This document shows positions 8,827 through 15,614 of a DNA stretch of 46,984 bases, one piece after another. Location: assembly GCA_026415675.1 (NCBI GenBank), contig JAOAGQ010000037.1, forward strand, positions 1 through 46,984, given 5' to 3'. The notes under the pieces are model-generated. The model was not told the DNA's origin. It ran no database searches and was given only the letters and a program-made list of their open reading frames with translations. A program made the position numbers and the translations under genes. The stretch's first letter is position 1. The number at the start of each line of letters is the position of its first letter. The stretch is from Syntrophorhabdaceae bacterium. Its GTDB lineage: Bacteria > Desulfobacterota > Syntrophorhabdia > Syntrophorhabdales > Syntrophorhabdaceae.

Positions 8827-9612
8827 ATGAGCTTTGAGGGGCAGGTAGTTTTTATTACAGGAGGGGCAAAAGGTCTCGGTAAGGAAATGGCAAGGGCCTT
8901 CTTAGAGGAAGGTGCCTTCGTTGCGGTCAACGACATATCCGATGGGGCCGTAGATGGTTTCTTAAAGGAATTTGAAGGGAGAGAGGCCGTTGCCTTAAAA
9001 GGGGATGTTGTTAACTATGAGGATGTGGAGAGGGTGGTGCAGTCGATCATCGATAAATGGGGGAGGATAGATATCCTTATAAATAATGCAGGTATTGTAA
9101 ACCCCCTTGTCCCTGCAGAGAAGATCAAAAAACAGGATTTTGATAGGGTGATAGATGTAAATCTTAAAGGTGCCTTCTATGTAACCCAGGCGGTGGGTAA
9201 AAAGATGATAGAGAAGAATAGAGGGAGGATAGTAAATATAGCTTCCCAGGCCGGGTTGTTTGGGGAAAAAGGTTTCTTACCATACGCGATAAGCAAGTCT
9301 TCCCTCATGCTAATGACGAGGGTTCTCGCTTATGAGTGGTCAAAGTACGGCATAACTGTGTGCGCCATAGCCCCTGGATTTATCGCCGGAGGGATGAATG
9401 AGCCCATTCTCAAAAAGAAAGACCTCGTTGAATACCTTTCAAAGAGGACGCCTATAGGAAGGATGTTAACGGTGGAAGAGTATATAAACACGATCATGTT
9501 TCTCGCCTCAGACAAAGCGAGTTATATAAACGGTGAAACTATAATAATGGATGGGGGTATGACAGGATATATAGATATGCCCCTTGTTGATGTTATAATG
9601 AAGGGACGATAA
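8827..9612 (+). CDS. Short-chain dehydrogenase/reductase (FabG-like)
   Basis: The 261-residue protein is a classical SDR with the cofactor motif TGGAKGLG (residues 11-18), NNAG near residue 88, a catalytic Ser in VNIASQAG, and Tyr/Lys in YAISK. The C-terminal INGETIIMDGG is typical. Such enzymes interconvert hydroxyl and keto groups with NAD(P)H. The Asp at the end of the second strand (VNDIS) favours NAD(H). It starts four bases after the SPL-type gene behind a GGAGGATAAAGG ribosome site. It cannot be tied to a specific substrate. Confidence 0.88.
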   Translation: MSFEGQVVFITGGAKGLGKEMARAFLEEGAFVAVNDISDGAVDGFLKEFEGREAVALKGDVVNYEDVERVVQSIIDKWGRIDILINNAGIVNPLVPAEKIKKQDFDRVIDVNLKGAFYVTQAVGKKMIEKNRGRIVNIASQAGLFGEKGFLPYAISKSSLMLMTRVLAYEWSKYGITVCAIAPGFIAGGMNEPILKKKDLVEYLSKRTPIGRMLTVEEYINTIMFLASDKASYINGETIIMDGGMTGYIDMPLVDVIMKGR

Positions 9613-9614
9613 AG

Positions 9615-10256
9615 ATGGATGTGATCCCGTTTGTAAGATTCACCATCACCTCCCGATTTGCGTTGAGATGGATAGCAGGAGGGATTATCCTTTATATCCC
9701 TGGTATTAATTTTTTCTCCCTCGGATACCTATCTAAGGTCTCGAGACTCCTCATGATAGGAAGCATAGGACTACCAACATGGGAGAGGAAGTCGGAAATA
9801 TGGTTTGAGGGGGTAAAGCTCCTATTCGTGTTCATTCTATATAATGCCATACCCTTTTTTCTATTCTCTTTCGGTTTTTTCCTGACTACTCTAACAAGTA
9901 TTACCGCCTTCTTTGGTTCCATTATAATAAAGCTCTCCTATGTGGCCTTTGTCCTCTTTTCCTTCCTCATCCCCTTCGCCTTTGCCACATTTTCCGATCA
10001 GATGGATATAAGAAAGGCCCTCGAGTTTGAGAGAATCATCCGAGGTATAAAAGAGGTTTTCACACCATACATTGCGGGGTATGGAGCGACCGTTGTCTCC
10101 TTATATTTCTGCAAACTCATAATCAAGATACCTTATCTTTTCGGTTTTATCCTTTCCTCCCTTTTGACCTTCTATGTGCTCCTTGTATCCACATACTTCT
10201 TTTCAAGGCTCTATACAAAGACGAGCCTTTCGATAGAGAGGATACAGGGGGATTAA
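9615..10256 (+). CDS. DUF4013-like integral membrane protein
   Basis: The 213-residue protein has about five to six hydrophobic segments and the family-like stretch FFSLGYLSKVSRLLMIGS followed by LPTWERKSEIWFEGVK, which I associate with DUF4013 membrane proteins. It follows the SDR by two bases and ends the run that begins at pgeF. No function is known for the family, and the sequence shows no catalytic motif. Confidence 0.7.
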   Translation: MDVIPFVRFTITSRFALRWIAGGIILYIPGINFFSLGYLSKVSRLLMIGSIGLPTWERKSEIWFEGVKLLFVFILYNAIPFFLFSFGFFLTTLTSITAFFGSIIIKLSYVAFVLFSFLIPFAFATFSDQMDIRKALEFERIIRGIKEVFTPYIAGYGATVVSLYFCKLIIKIPYLFGFILSSLLTFYVLLVSTYFFSRLYTKTSLSIERIQGD

Positions 10257-10266
10257 AGGGATAGTC

Positions 10267-10302
10267 TCGACAATAGTGTCGAAAACTTCTTTTTTTTCGA
10301 CA
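10267..10302 (+). terminator. Terminator region with two mutually exclusive hairpins
   Basis: Right after the DUF4013-like gene, TCGACA (10267-10272) pairs with TGTCGA (10277-10282). The second arm is also part of TGTCGAAAA (10277-10285), which pairs perfectly with TTTTCGACA (10294-10302). A T-run at 10290-10297 lies between. The first hairpin followed by the T-run can act as an intrinsic terminator on the plus strand. The second would compete with it. Confidence 0.55.
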
Positions 10303-10339
10303 TTCCCTTCCTTTTGAAATATGAGAGATCACCCCTGAT

Positions 10340-10359
10340 ATTACATTATTCCATGTAAT
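10340..10359. promoter_or_regulatory. Inverted repeat, candidate enhancer site for the sigma-54 activator
   Basis: ATTACAT (10340-10346) and ATGTAAT (10353-10359) form a perfect 7-bp dyad with a 6-base spacer. It lies about 65 bp upstream of the predicted sigma-54 transcription start, in the range where NtrC-type activators bind. The binding protein is inferred to be the regulator encoded at 13476. Confidence 0.35.
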
Positions 10360-10387
10360 TACAATATGTTATCGGGCTAATTTTTTT

Positions 10388-10403
10388 TGGCACGGCAATT
10401 GCT
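10388..10403 (+). promoter_or_regulatory. Sigma-54 (RpoN) promoter of the ZraP/ZraSR-like operon
   Basis: TGGCAC (10388-10393), a 5-base spacer and TTGCT (10399-10403) match the -24/-12 consensus completely, including the GG and GC doublets at the right distance. Transcription should begin near 10413-10415, giving a leader of about 40 bases to the AGGAGG site and ATG at 10456. The operon it drives encodes its own sigma-54 activator, so autoregulation is expected. Confidence 0.85.
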
Positions 10404-10414
10404 GATAGTTTTAG

Positions 10415-10428
10415 TATGACATGTCATA
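10415..10428. promoter_or_regulatory. 14-bp perfect palindrome at the transcription start
   Basis: TATGACATGTCATA is fully self-complementary and lies at or just after the predicted sigma-54 start site. A bound protein here would repress; alternatively it forms a short hairpin at the 5' end of the mRNA. The cognate protein is unknown. Confidence 0.4.
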
Positions 10429-10455
10429 AAAATAAAAAAGACAGGAGGTAAAGAG

Positions 10456-10989
10456 ATGAAAAAGTTGTATGTAGGGATTATGGTGGTGCTCTTTGTTGCA
10501 CTTACAACCACGGTGTTTGCCTTCGGACCAAAGAGCGGTTTCGGAAAAGGTGTTAACTGTCCCTATGGTCCTATTCAGTATGGTGGTCCAGGCTTAAATC
10601 CAGGTTTTGGACCCGGGGTGGCGGCCGGTTTAGGTCTGACAAAGGAACAGAGCGAAAAGATGTGGCAGGCAAGAGAGGCATTTAGAAAAGAGACGGAAAA
10701 TCTCCGTTACGAACTCTTTCAGAAGAGGGCCGAATTGAACAAACTCTATGCTGACCCCAATGCGGATGAAACAACGATTCGGGCAAAACAGAATGAGGTC
10801 AATTCGTTAAGGCAGAATCTTCAGGATAAGATGGCGCAATTCAGGCTTGAGCAGAGAAAGATCCTCACCCCAGAACAGTTAAAGAAACTAAACGAACTCC
10901 AGGCAGGAGGCAGAGGGCCTGGTTTTAGAAGATGCACCCCTTGCGAGGGAGAGAGTAATTGCATCCCCGGTAAAGGAAGATTATATTAA
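10456..10989 (+). CDS. Periplasmic Spy/CpxP/ZraP-like protein
   Basis: The 177-residue protein has a signal peptide (MKKLYVGIMVVLFVALTTTVFA) and a Gly/Pro-rich stretch. A helical region of about 80 residues follows, with LTKEQSEKMWQAREAFRKE, an EVNSLRQNLQDKMAQFRLEQ helix and the closing ILTPEQLKKLNELQ, the double helix-turn pattern of LTxxQ proteins. The tail carries three Cys (CTPCEGESNC) that could bind metal. ZraP of E. coli is a zinc-binding periplasmic chaperone that dampens the ZraSR system. Position as first gene behind the sigma-54 promoter, with a kinase and an activator in the same operon, supports that role. Confidence 0.85.
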   Translation: MKKLYVGIMVVLFVALTTTVFAFGPKSGFGKGVNCPYGPIQYGGPGLNPGFGPGVAAGLGLTKEQSEKMWQAREAFRKETENLRYELFQKRAELNKLYADPNADETTIRAKQNEVNSLRQNLQDKMAQFRLEQRKILTPEQLKKLNELQAGGRGPGFRRCTPCEGESNCIPGKGRLY

Positions 10990-10999
10990 AACATATAAA

Positions 11000-11072
11000 A
11001 GGTGAGTACGTTGAGCAAGTACATAAAACAACCCCCCCAACCCAACCCCCTGACTTGCTTGACTACTCACCT
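11000..11072 (+). promoter_or_regulatory. Long intergenic hairpin with an oligo-C loop
   Basis: AGGTGAGTA (11000-11008) pairs with TACTCACCT (11064-11072), and AGCAAGT (11014-11020) with ACTTGCT (11053-11059). The linking bases pair through two G-U wobbles around a single bulged C, giving a nearly continuous stem of about 20 bp. The 32-base loop is almost only C and A, with runs of seven, three and five C. It ends 9 bases before the next ribosome site. It has no T-run, so it is more likely an RNA stability, processing or attenuation element inside the operon than a simple terminator. Confidence 0.6.
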
Positions 11073-11088
11073 CAAAAAGGAGGGATTC

Positions 11089-11484
11089 ATGAAAAGAGTT
11101 TTCTATATACTTTCCTTTTTAATGGTAACCGTTATCACCGTATCCTGCGCTTCTACAGGTTACAATACACAGAAGGGTGCGGCAATAGGGGCAGGAATAG
11201 GTGCAATAGGAGGTCAGATTATAGGGAAGAACACGGCGAGTACCCTTATAGGCTCCGCTGTCGGTGCTCTAGGGGGAGCTATAGCAGGGAATGCGATAGA
11301 CCAGTTTGAAACTAATCAAAGGATGGTCAACACAGATAGACAGAGGCAGTATACTCCTTCCAGTACGACAACACCATTGACTGGTATGGATGGACCTCCT
11401 GGGCAGTGGGTTGAAGTACCAGGGCAGTGGGTTGCAGGGAAATGGGTTCCTGCCCATAAGGCGTGGGTCCCGATAAATCCATGA
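11089..11484 (+). CDS. Glycine-zipper lipoprotein
   Basis: The protein of 131 residues starts at ATG 11089, directly behind AAGGAGGG. A longer in-frame start exists upstream but runs through the hairpin and is rejected. The signal sequence ends in a lipobox (ITVSC, Cys at residue 20), so it is a lipoprotein. Residues 30-70 are a glycine zipper (AAIGAGIGAIGGQIIG and SAVGALGGAIAG), a membrane-inserting motif of outer-membrane lipoproteins. The C-terminus repeats a GQWV unit, PPGQWVEVPGQWVAGKWVPA. Its stop overlaps the next start (ATGA). It is co-expressed with the Spy-like proteins and is probably part of an envelope-stress response. Confidence 0.8.
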   Translation: MKRVFYILSFLMVTVITVSCASTGYNTQKGAAIGAGIGAIGGQIIGKNTASTLIGSAVGALGGAIAGNAIDQFETNQRMVNTDRQRQYTPSSTTTPLTGMDGPPGQWVEVPGQWVAGKWVPAHKAWVPINP

Positions 11485-11900
11485 AAAAAGTCTATCTTTT
11501 TTTTATTCTTCTTACTTGCCTTACCTCCCCTCTTTTAGCCCAAGATTCATATGAGGACTTTGAGAGGGGATTAAATCTTTCAGGCCCCCAGCGGGCAAAG
11601 ATCGAGGATATAAAAAAGAAGTATATGGCTGAATGGAAGACCATAAACAGGGAGATCATGGGTAAAAGGATGGAGCTACGAGACCTCTACCGTAACCCGA
11701 ATCAAAGCGGGGAAAGGATAGAAAGACTCCATCGAGAAATATTCGAACTTGAGTCATTAAGGGAGGATCTTTTCGGCAGGTATAAAGCGGAATTGTCAAA
11801 AGTTCTCGATGAAAAACAGAAGGAGAGGTATAACGACTTCTCCAATGCAGAGAAAAGAAGGGGTATGTCTCCTATGGGAATAAGAAGATATGGGAGATAG
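11481..11900 (+). CDS. Second Spy/CpxP-like periplasmic protein
   Basis: The protein of 139 residues starts at ATG 11481, overlapping the previous stop. It has a cleavable signal peptide (MKKVYLFFILLTCLTSPLLA) and then an all-helical, charged domain with LNLSGPQRAKIEDIKKKYM and VLDEKQKERYNDF. This is the same LTxxQ-like two-helix plan as the first gene of the operon. It lacks the Cys-rich tail. Its last 11 bases overlap the kinase gene. It is likely a periplasmic chaperone or sensor accessory for that kinase. Confidence 0.75.
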   Translation: MKKVYLFFILLTCLTSPLLAQDSYEDFERGLNLSGPQRAKIEDIKKKYMAEWKTINREIMGKRMELRDLYRNPNQSGERIERLHREIFELESLREDLFGRYKAELSKVLDEKQKERYNDFSNAEKRRGMSPMGIRRYGR

Positions 11901-13449
11901 AAAGGCTGTTTTAATATCCGCAGTAATTTTCGTTATATTTATTGCCCTTACGGCAATCACGGGATATCTTCAGATCAAGATGATCGTTAAAAATATAGAG
12001 GGACAGTTAGAAAACGAAGGCGAACTGGTCTTTAACCATCTAAAGAGGGAGATAGACATAAACCTCGAATATCTAAACCTCCTCGAAGAGGTGCCTACGG
12101 TAATCACCCCTAAGTTTTTGAGTATAATGGTCTACGATGACGCCATCATCGACGAGTTATACTCTTATCTCAAAGAGATAAAAGATTTGAGGAAAGAGGA
12201 AATACCCCTATCTAATTTTATCATCGTCGATGAGAAAGGGGAGGTTCAGGCAAAAAGGGGGGAGGTGTCTATAGATGGCTCCCAGATAACCTCGTTTTTA
12301 ACAAAGAAGGAAGGGACTTTTATAAGATTGCCGAGCAAGAAGAATCTCCTGACAATAGGGGTTAAGCTAAACGGAAGTACCATATTCTTTTCCATCGACG
12401 ACAGAGAGCTCGCCTCTTTGAGAAAGAGGCTGACGATAAAGGAGATCATAGATAACGAAGGGAGAAGGCTAAACGTGATGGGGATCAACCTATACGATGA
12501 GAGGGGAGCCCCTTATCTACCCCTTATAGCCCGCCCGCCGAAGGATGCCCATACCCTGAAGAAGAGGCTAAACTCAAAGTATCTCCCCGATTTTACCATA
12601 GAGATATTCTTATCAAAAAGGTTTGCCCTTGATCTAACCAAGAGGATGGCCGTAAACTTTGTCTTTATTCTTGCCGGTCTTTCTCTCTCGGGGAGTATAT
12701 GTACCTACATAATCTTTTTCCTGGTCCGGAGACACGAGAGAAAATTAAGGGAGTTTGAGAAGGAATTCGAAACAAAAGAGAGACTCGTCTCATTAGGCAG
12801 GCTCGCCTCAGGCATGGCCCACGAGATTAAAAACCCTCTAAATGCCATAGGGATCTCCATTCAGCGGCTAAAAAGGGAATTCGTCCCCGGCGACGGAAAA
12901 GAGAACGAATATTTACAATTTATAGATATCATCCGCGGTGAGATTTCAAGGATTGACAGGATAGTGGAGGAGTTTCTCCTATCCACAAAGGCCCATCTCC
13001 CCTTTACCGTTGAAAATGTGGGGGAAATCTTGGAAGAGGTGAGACTCGTTTTAAGCGAAAAGGCTTCTGAAAAAGGCCTGTCTATCAAAAACAATACGGA
13101 GAGACAGGTCATGGTCTTATGCCAGAGAGACAGGATCAAACAGGTCTTCTATAATATCATCTTAAACGGCATAGAGGTGATGGATACCCCTGGAGGTGTG
13201 ATAGACATATCCTATGCTGTCAAGGATGGTGAGGTCCATATAGCCATCAAGGATTTGGGTCCTGGCATTAAAAGGGAAGATATCCCGCGAATTTTTGAAT
13301 ATTACTATACCACAAAACACAAAGGTATGGGTCTTGGACTCCCCATTTCGTATATGATAGTTAAGGATCACGGAGGGGATATAAGGGTACATAGTGAAGA
13401 GGGGAAGGGCTCAACGTTTATCATCACCCTACCCATAAAAAAGATTTAA
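11890..13449 (+). CDS. Membrane sensor histidine kinase (ZraS/AtoS-like)
   Basis: The 519-residue kinase has an N-terminal membrane segment, a periplasmic sensor region of about 220 residues, a second membrane segment (about residues 255-280) and the kinase core. The phospho-acceptor is in LASGMAHEIKNPLNAIGISI. The ATP site shows YNIILNGIEVMD, IKDLGPGIK and GMGLGLPISYMIV. The start overlaps the end of the Spy-like gene, and the partner regulator follows 26 bases downstream. The context with ZraP-like proteins suggests sensing of metal or misfolded protein in the periplasm. Confidence 0.88.
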   Translation: MGDRKAVLISAVIFVIFIALTAITGYLQIKMIVKNIEGQLENEGELVFNHLKREIDINLEYLNLLEEVPTVITPKFLSIMVYDDAIIDELYSYLKEIKDLRKEEIPLSNFIIVDEKGEVQAKRGEVSIDGSQITSFLTKKEGTFIRLPSKKNLLTIGVKLNGSTIFFSIDDRELASLRKRLTIKEIIDNEGRRLNVMGINLYDERGAPYLPLIARPPKDAHTLKKRLNSKYLPDFTIEIFLSKRFALDLTKRMAVNFVFILAGLSLSGSICTYIIFFLVRRHERKLREFEKEFETKERLVSLGRLASGMAHEIKNPLNAIGISIQRLKREFVPGDGKENEYLQFIDIIRGEISRIDRIVEEFLLSTKAHLPFTVENVGEILEEVRLVLSEKASEKGLSIKNNTERQVMVLCQRDRIKQVFYNIILNGIEVMDTPGGVIDISYAVKDGEVHIAIKDLGPGIKREDIPRIFEYYYTTKHKGMGLGLPISYMIVKDHGGDIRVHSEEGKGSTFIITLPIKKI

Positions 13450-13475
13450 GGAGACCGTAAAGCAGTGAGGTGTCT

Positions 13476-14825
13476 ATGATAAGGTCTACTATACTGATTG
13501 TGGAAGATGAGTCAACGCAGAGGTCCCTGCTTGCAGGACTTTTGAAAAGGGAAGGGTACCAGATACATGAAGCGGGGGACGGAAATGAAGCGATGGATGT
13601 ATTCAAAAGAGAGGCGATAGACATAGTCCTACTCGATTATAAACTCCCCGATACGGATGGCCTTTCCCTACTTAAAAAGTTCAAGGAGACGAACCCTGAA
13701 TCGGAAATAGTGATGATAACGGCCTTTGGGAGTATAGAGAATGCGGTAAATGCCTTGAAAGGAGGGGCAGCGGAGTATCTAACTAAACCCGTAGACCTCG
13801 ATGATCTCCTCTTTAAACTGAAAAAGATAGAGGATAAGAGAGAGCTGATCAGGGAAAATATGATCCTGAAAGAGACACTGAAAGATAGGTTGAAGGCGGA
13901 GAACTTTATATACTCAGGGGAAAAGATGCGCAATGTAGTAAGCCTCGTGGTGAGGGTCGCAAAAACGGATTCGACGTGTCTTATAAAAGGTGAAAGCGGG
14001 GTAGGCAAGGAGGTGGTTGCAAATATGATACACGAATTGAGTGATAGAGTGAGGCAACCCCTTATAAAACTGAACTGTGCGGCCATACCGGAGACCCTCC
14101 TCGAGAGTGAACTCTTCGGTTATGAAAAAGGTGCCTTTACCGGGGCATATCAAAGAAAAATAGGGAAGTTTGAGATGGCAAATAAAGGCACGATATTTCT
14201 GGACGAGATAGGGGATCTACCTTTACCTTTACAGTCTAAACTCTTAAGGGTTATTCAGGAAAAGGAGATCGAGCGTTTGGGGGGATTACAGCCCGTAAAG
14301 GTAGATGTGAGAATTATAGCGGCAACAAACAAAAACCTCGAGGATGAGGTGAAAAATGGAAGGTTCAGGGAGGATCTCTACTATAGACTGAACGTGGTAA
14401 CAATAGAGGTACCCCCTTTACGGGAGAGAAGGGAAGATATCCCCGGTTTACTCGAATTTTTCCTGAAAAAATTCAATTCAAGACACAAGAAAGATATAAA
14501 GGGTTTTACAAAAGAGGCAAGGGATGCCCTAATGAAATACAGTTACCCCGGTAATGTGAGGGAACTGGAGAACATAGTGGAGAGGGCCCTTGTGCTTACA
14601 AGGGGTGATTATATTTCAAAGGAAGACTTACCGTCTTTGATCGATAATGGAGAACATGGAACAACAAATGGAAATATCAAGGATGTGGTGGAGTCGGTGG
14701 AGAAAAAGATGATCATCGATGCCCTTGAAAAGACCGACTGGGTTCAGACAAAAGCGGCATCTGTTATAGGGATAAGCGAAAGGATGCTCCGATACAAGAT
14801 GAAGAAATATAATATAGCACGTTAG
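13476..14825 (+). CDS. Sigma-54-dependent response regulator (NtrC/ZraR type)
   Basis: It has three domains. The receiver has a phosphorylatable Asp54 in IVLLDYKLPDTDG and Lys104. The AAA+ domain has Walker A GESGVGKE, the sigma-54 contact loop GAFTGA at residues 219-224 and Walker B GTIFLDEIGDL. The Fis-type helix-turn-helix is at the C-terminus (TKAASVIGISERMLRYKMKKY). I chose ATG 13476, five bases after a GAGG site, over GTG 13470, which lacks one. It should activate the sigma-54 promoter at 10388, closing an autoregulatory loop. Length is normal for the family (449 residues). Confidence 0.92.
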   Translation: MIRSTILIVEDESTQRSLLAGLLKREGYQIHEAGDGNEAMDVFKREAIDIVLLDYKLPDTDGLSLLKKFKETNPESEIVMITAFGSIENAVNALKGGAAEYLTKPVDLDDLLFKLKKIEDKRELIRENMILKETLKDRLKAENFIYSGEKMRNVVSLVVRVAKTDSTCLIKGESGVGKEVVANMIHELSDRVRQPLIKLNCAAIPETLLESELFGYEKGAFTGAYQRKIGKFEMANKGTIFLDEIGDLPLPLQSKLLRVIQEKEIERLGGLQPVKVDVRIIAATNKNLEDEVKNGRFREDLYYRLNVVTIEVPPLRERREDIPGLLEFFLKKFNSRHKKDIKGFTKEARDALMKYSYPGNVRELENIVERALVLTRGDYISKEDLPSLIDNGEHGTTNGNIKDVVESVEKKMIIDALEKTDWVQTKAASVIGISERMLRYKMKKYNIAR

Positions 14826-14854
14826 TTTTTTTGTCGGCCCTTGACTTTTTCAGG

Positions 14855-15088
14855 CTATCTAATTGTTATGACTTCTTTTAGTTCGGGGAGTTTTTCTTTC
14901 AGTAGTTTATCTGCCCACAGACCGAGGGCAAAATCGCCGCATCAATGGAGTTTACCGCCTATGAGCTTTACGGTTAGGACTCTCCTTTCGCTATCGAATC
15001 CGATGAACTCCACTATCCCCTCTGCAAGCTCATCCAATTTTGGGTTTATATTCTGGATGGTATTTTTTATCTCCTCTTCCCTTAACAT
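14855..15088 (-). CDS. NifU-like selenoprotein candidate with in-frame TGA (Sec49)
   Basis: Read from ATG 15088 to TAG 14855, the frame gives 77 residues if the single TGA at 14944-14942 is decoded as selenocysteine. The product follows the NifU C-terminal fold: an N-terminal helix (EEEIKNTIQNINPKLDELA), strands IVEFIGFD and VLTVKLIGG, then the ligand loop and a helix ending KLLKEKLPELKEVITI. NifU has CxxC in the loop. Here the first Cys is Lys47 and the second is Sec49, followed directly by Cys50 (LHUCGDF). Coding similarity continues smoothly on both sides of the TGA, unlike a decayed gene, and a SECIS-like hairpin follows it. It lies 20 bases after the zinc-ribbon gene, with a weak AGGG ribosome site. 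A nonsense mutation is the alternative. Confidence 0.75.
14910..14932 (-). promoter_or_regulatory. Bacterial SECIS element candidate
   Basis: On the minus strand TTTGCCC (14932-14926) pairs with GGGCAGA (14916-14910) in a 7-bp stem with one G-U pair. A U-U mismatch and a C-G pair close a GGUCU apical loop (14923-14919). The loop GG begins 18 bases after the TGA. The E. coli fdhF SECIS, as I know it, has a GGUCU-containing loop at the same 18-base distance. This is the site where SelB would bind the mRNA. Confidence 0.72.
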
Positions 15089-15108
15089 CGATTTGGCCCT
15101 AATTCGGA

Positions 15109-15285
15109 TTACCTCATTATAAACCTCGGATTAAAGGTGTAGTCCTCATCATCGAGGAACTCTTCATAGGTTATCTCCTTTGCCACCATGCTGCTTCCAC
15201 ATTCCGGGCAAAATATATCCACCTTTTCTCCTGAAAGAAACACAAAACCACACAGGCTGCATACGTATTCATCGGGTATCCTCAA
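15109..15285 (-). CDS. Small zinc-ribbon/rubredoxin-like protein
   Basis: A 58-residue protein starts at TTG 15285, six to seven bases behind AGGAGG. A longer ATG start at 15336 would lack a ribosome site and lie deep inside the preceding gene. Four Cys form two knuckles, CSLCG (Cys9, Cys12) and CPECG (Cys26, Cys29), 13 residues apart. This fits a zinc ribbon or a rubredoxin-like iron site. The acidic tail (EEFLDDEDYTFNPRF) has no known role. It is the middle gene of a three-gene minus-strand operon: six-Cys protein, zinc ribbon, NifU-like selenoprotein. A redox or metal-handling role is inference. Confidence 0.75.
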   Translation of the reverse strand: MRIPDEYVCSLCGFVFLSGEKVDIFCPECGSSMVAKEITYEEFLDDEDYTFNPRFIMR

Positions 15286-15445
15286 TTTTTTTCCTCCTTT
15301 TTTTCCTGCAAACCGGATCCTCCATGCACATGGCATTGATTATACATTGACTCCTGAACTGACAGTAATCATCCGGATGGGGGCAGGGATTTTTATCTAT
15401 ATCTATCTGTTCCTGATACTTCTGGCATAGGTATTTTTTTTCCAT
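15269..15445 (-). CDS. 58-residue Cys-rich protein, first gene of the selenoprotein operon
   Basis: From ATG 15445 to TGA 15271-15269 the frame codes 58 residues with six Cys (7, 21, 28, 34, 40, 46) at regular 5-6 residue spacing in the second half, including CPHPDDYCQF and CIINAMCMEDPVC. A basic tail (RKKRRKK) follows. I do not recognise the family; the pattern suggests a metal or Fe-S site. It overlaps the start of the zinc-ribbon gene by 17 bases, and the run of A and G coding its basic tail doubles as that gene's ribosome site. The promoter at 15461-15489 implies a leader of only about 9 bases, and there is no clear ribosome site of its own. Confidence 0.65.
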   Translation of the reverse strand: MEKKYLCQKYQEQIDIDKNPCPHPDDYCQFRSQCIINAMCMEDPVCRKKRRKKIEDTR

Positions 15446-15460
15446 TAATATGATGAAATT

Positions 15461-15489
15461 ATTATATGCCCTCAGATGGAGAAAGTCAA
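15461..15489 (-). promoter_or_regulatory. Near-consensus sigma-70 promoter of the selenoprotein operon
   Basis: On the minus strand TTGACT (15489-15484), a 17-base spacer and TATAAT (15466-15461) give 11 of 12 consensus bases. It points into the three small genes ending at 14855 and has no other gene to serve. This supports the view that the TGA-containing frame is a live gene. Confidence 0.75.
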
Positions 15490-15614
15490 CATCGCTTGAA
15501 AGTCCAAAGGGTTGATGATGGCGATACGGAATTTTTTTATCCCCTTATCGGTCTTTAACAATCCGTCGGATAAATGATAATAATATTGAATAGGTCAAAA
15601 AAGGAGGGAGTCTT

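Noticed and set aside
11009-11063. Integron attC-like site suggested by GTTGAGC next to the hairpin
   Set aside because: The matching RYYYAAC element is not in the right place, and no integrase or gene cassette is present.
11002-11088. Longer N-terminus for the glycine-zipper lipoprotein
   Set aside because: It would translate the hairpin and oligo-C loop and bury the signal peptide; ATG 11089 has a strong ribosome site.
14841-15122. 93-codon plus-strand frame opposite the selenoprotein candidate
   Set aside because: Low-complexity Ser-rich product without a ribosome site; the opposite strand carries family-like sequence and a promoter.
15487-15526. Interleaved TCAAC/GTTGA and ATCGC/GCGAT pairings resembling a pseudoknot upstream of rmuC
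   Set aside because: Only 5-bp arms; expected by chance in an intergenic region of this size.
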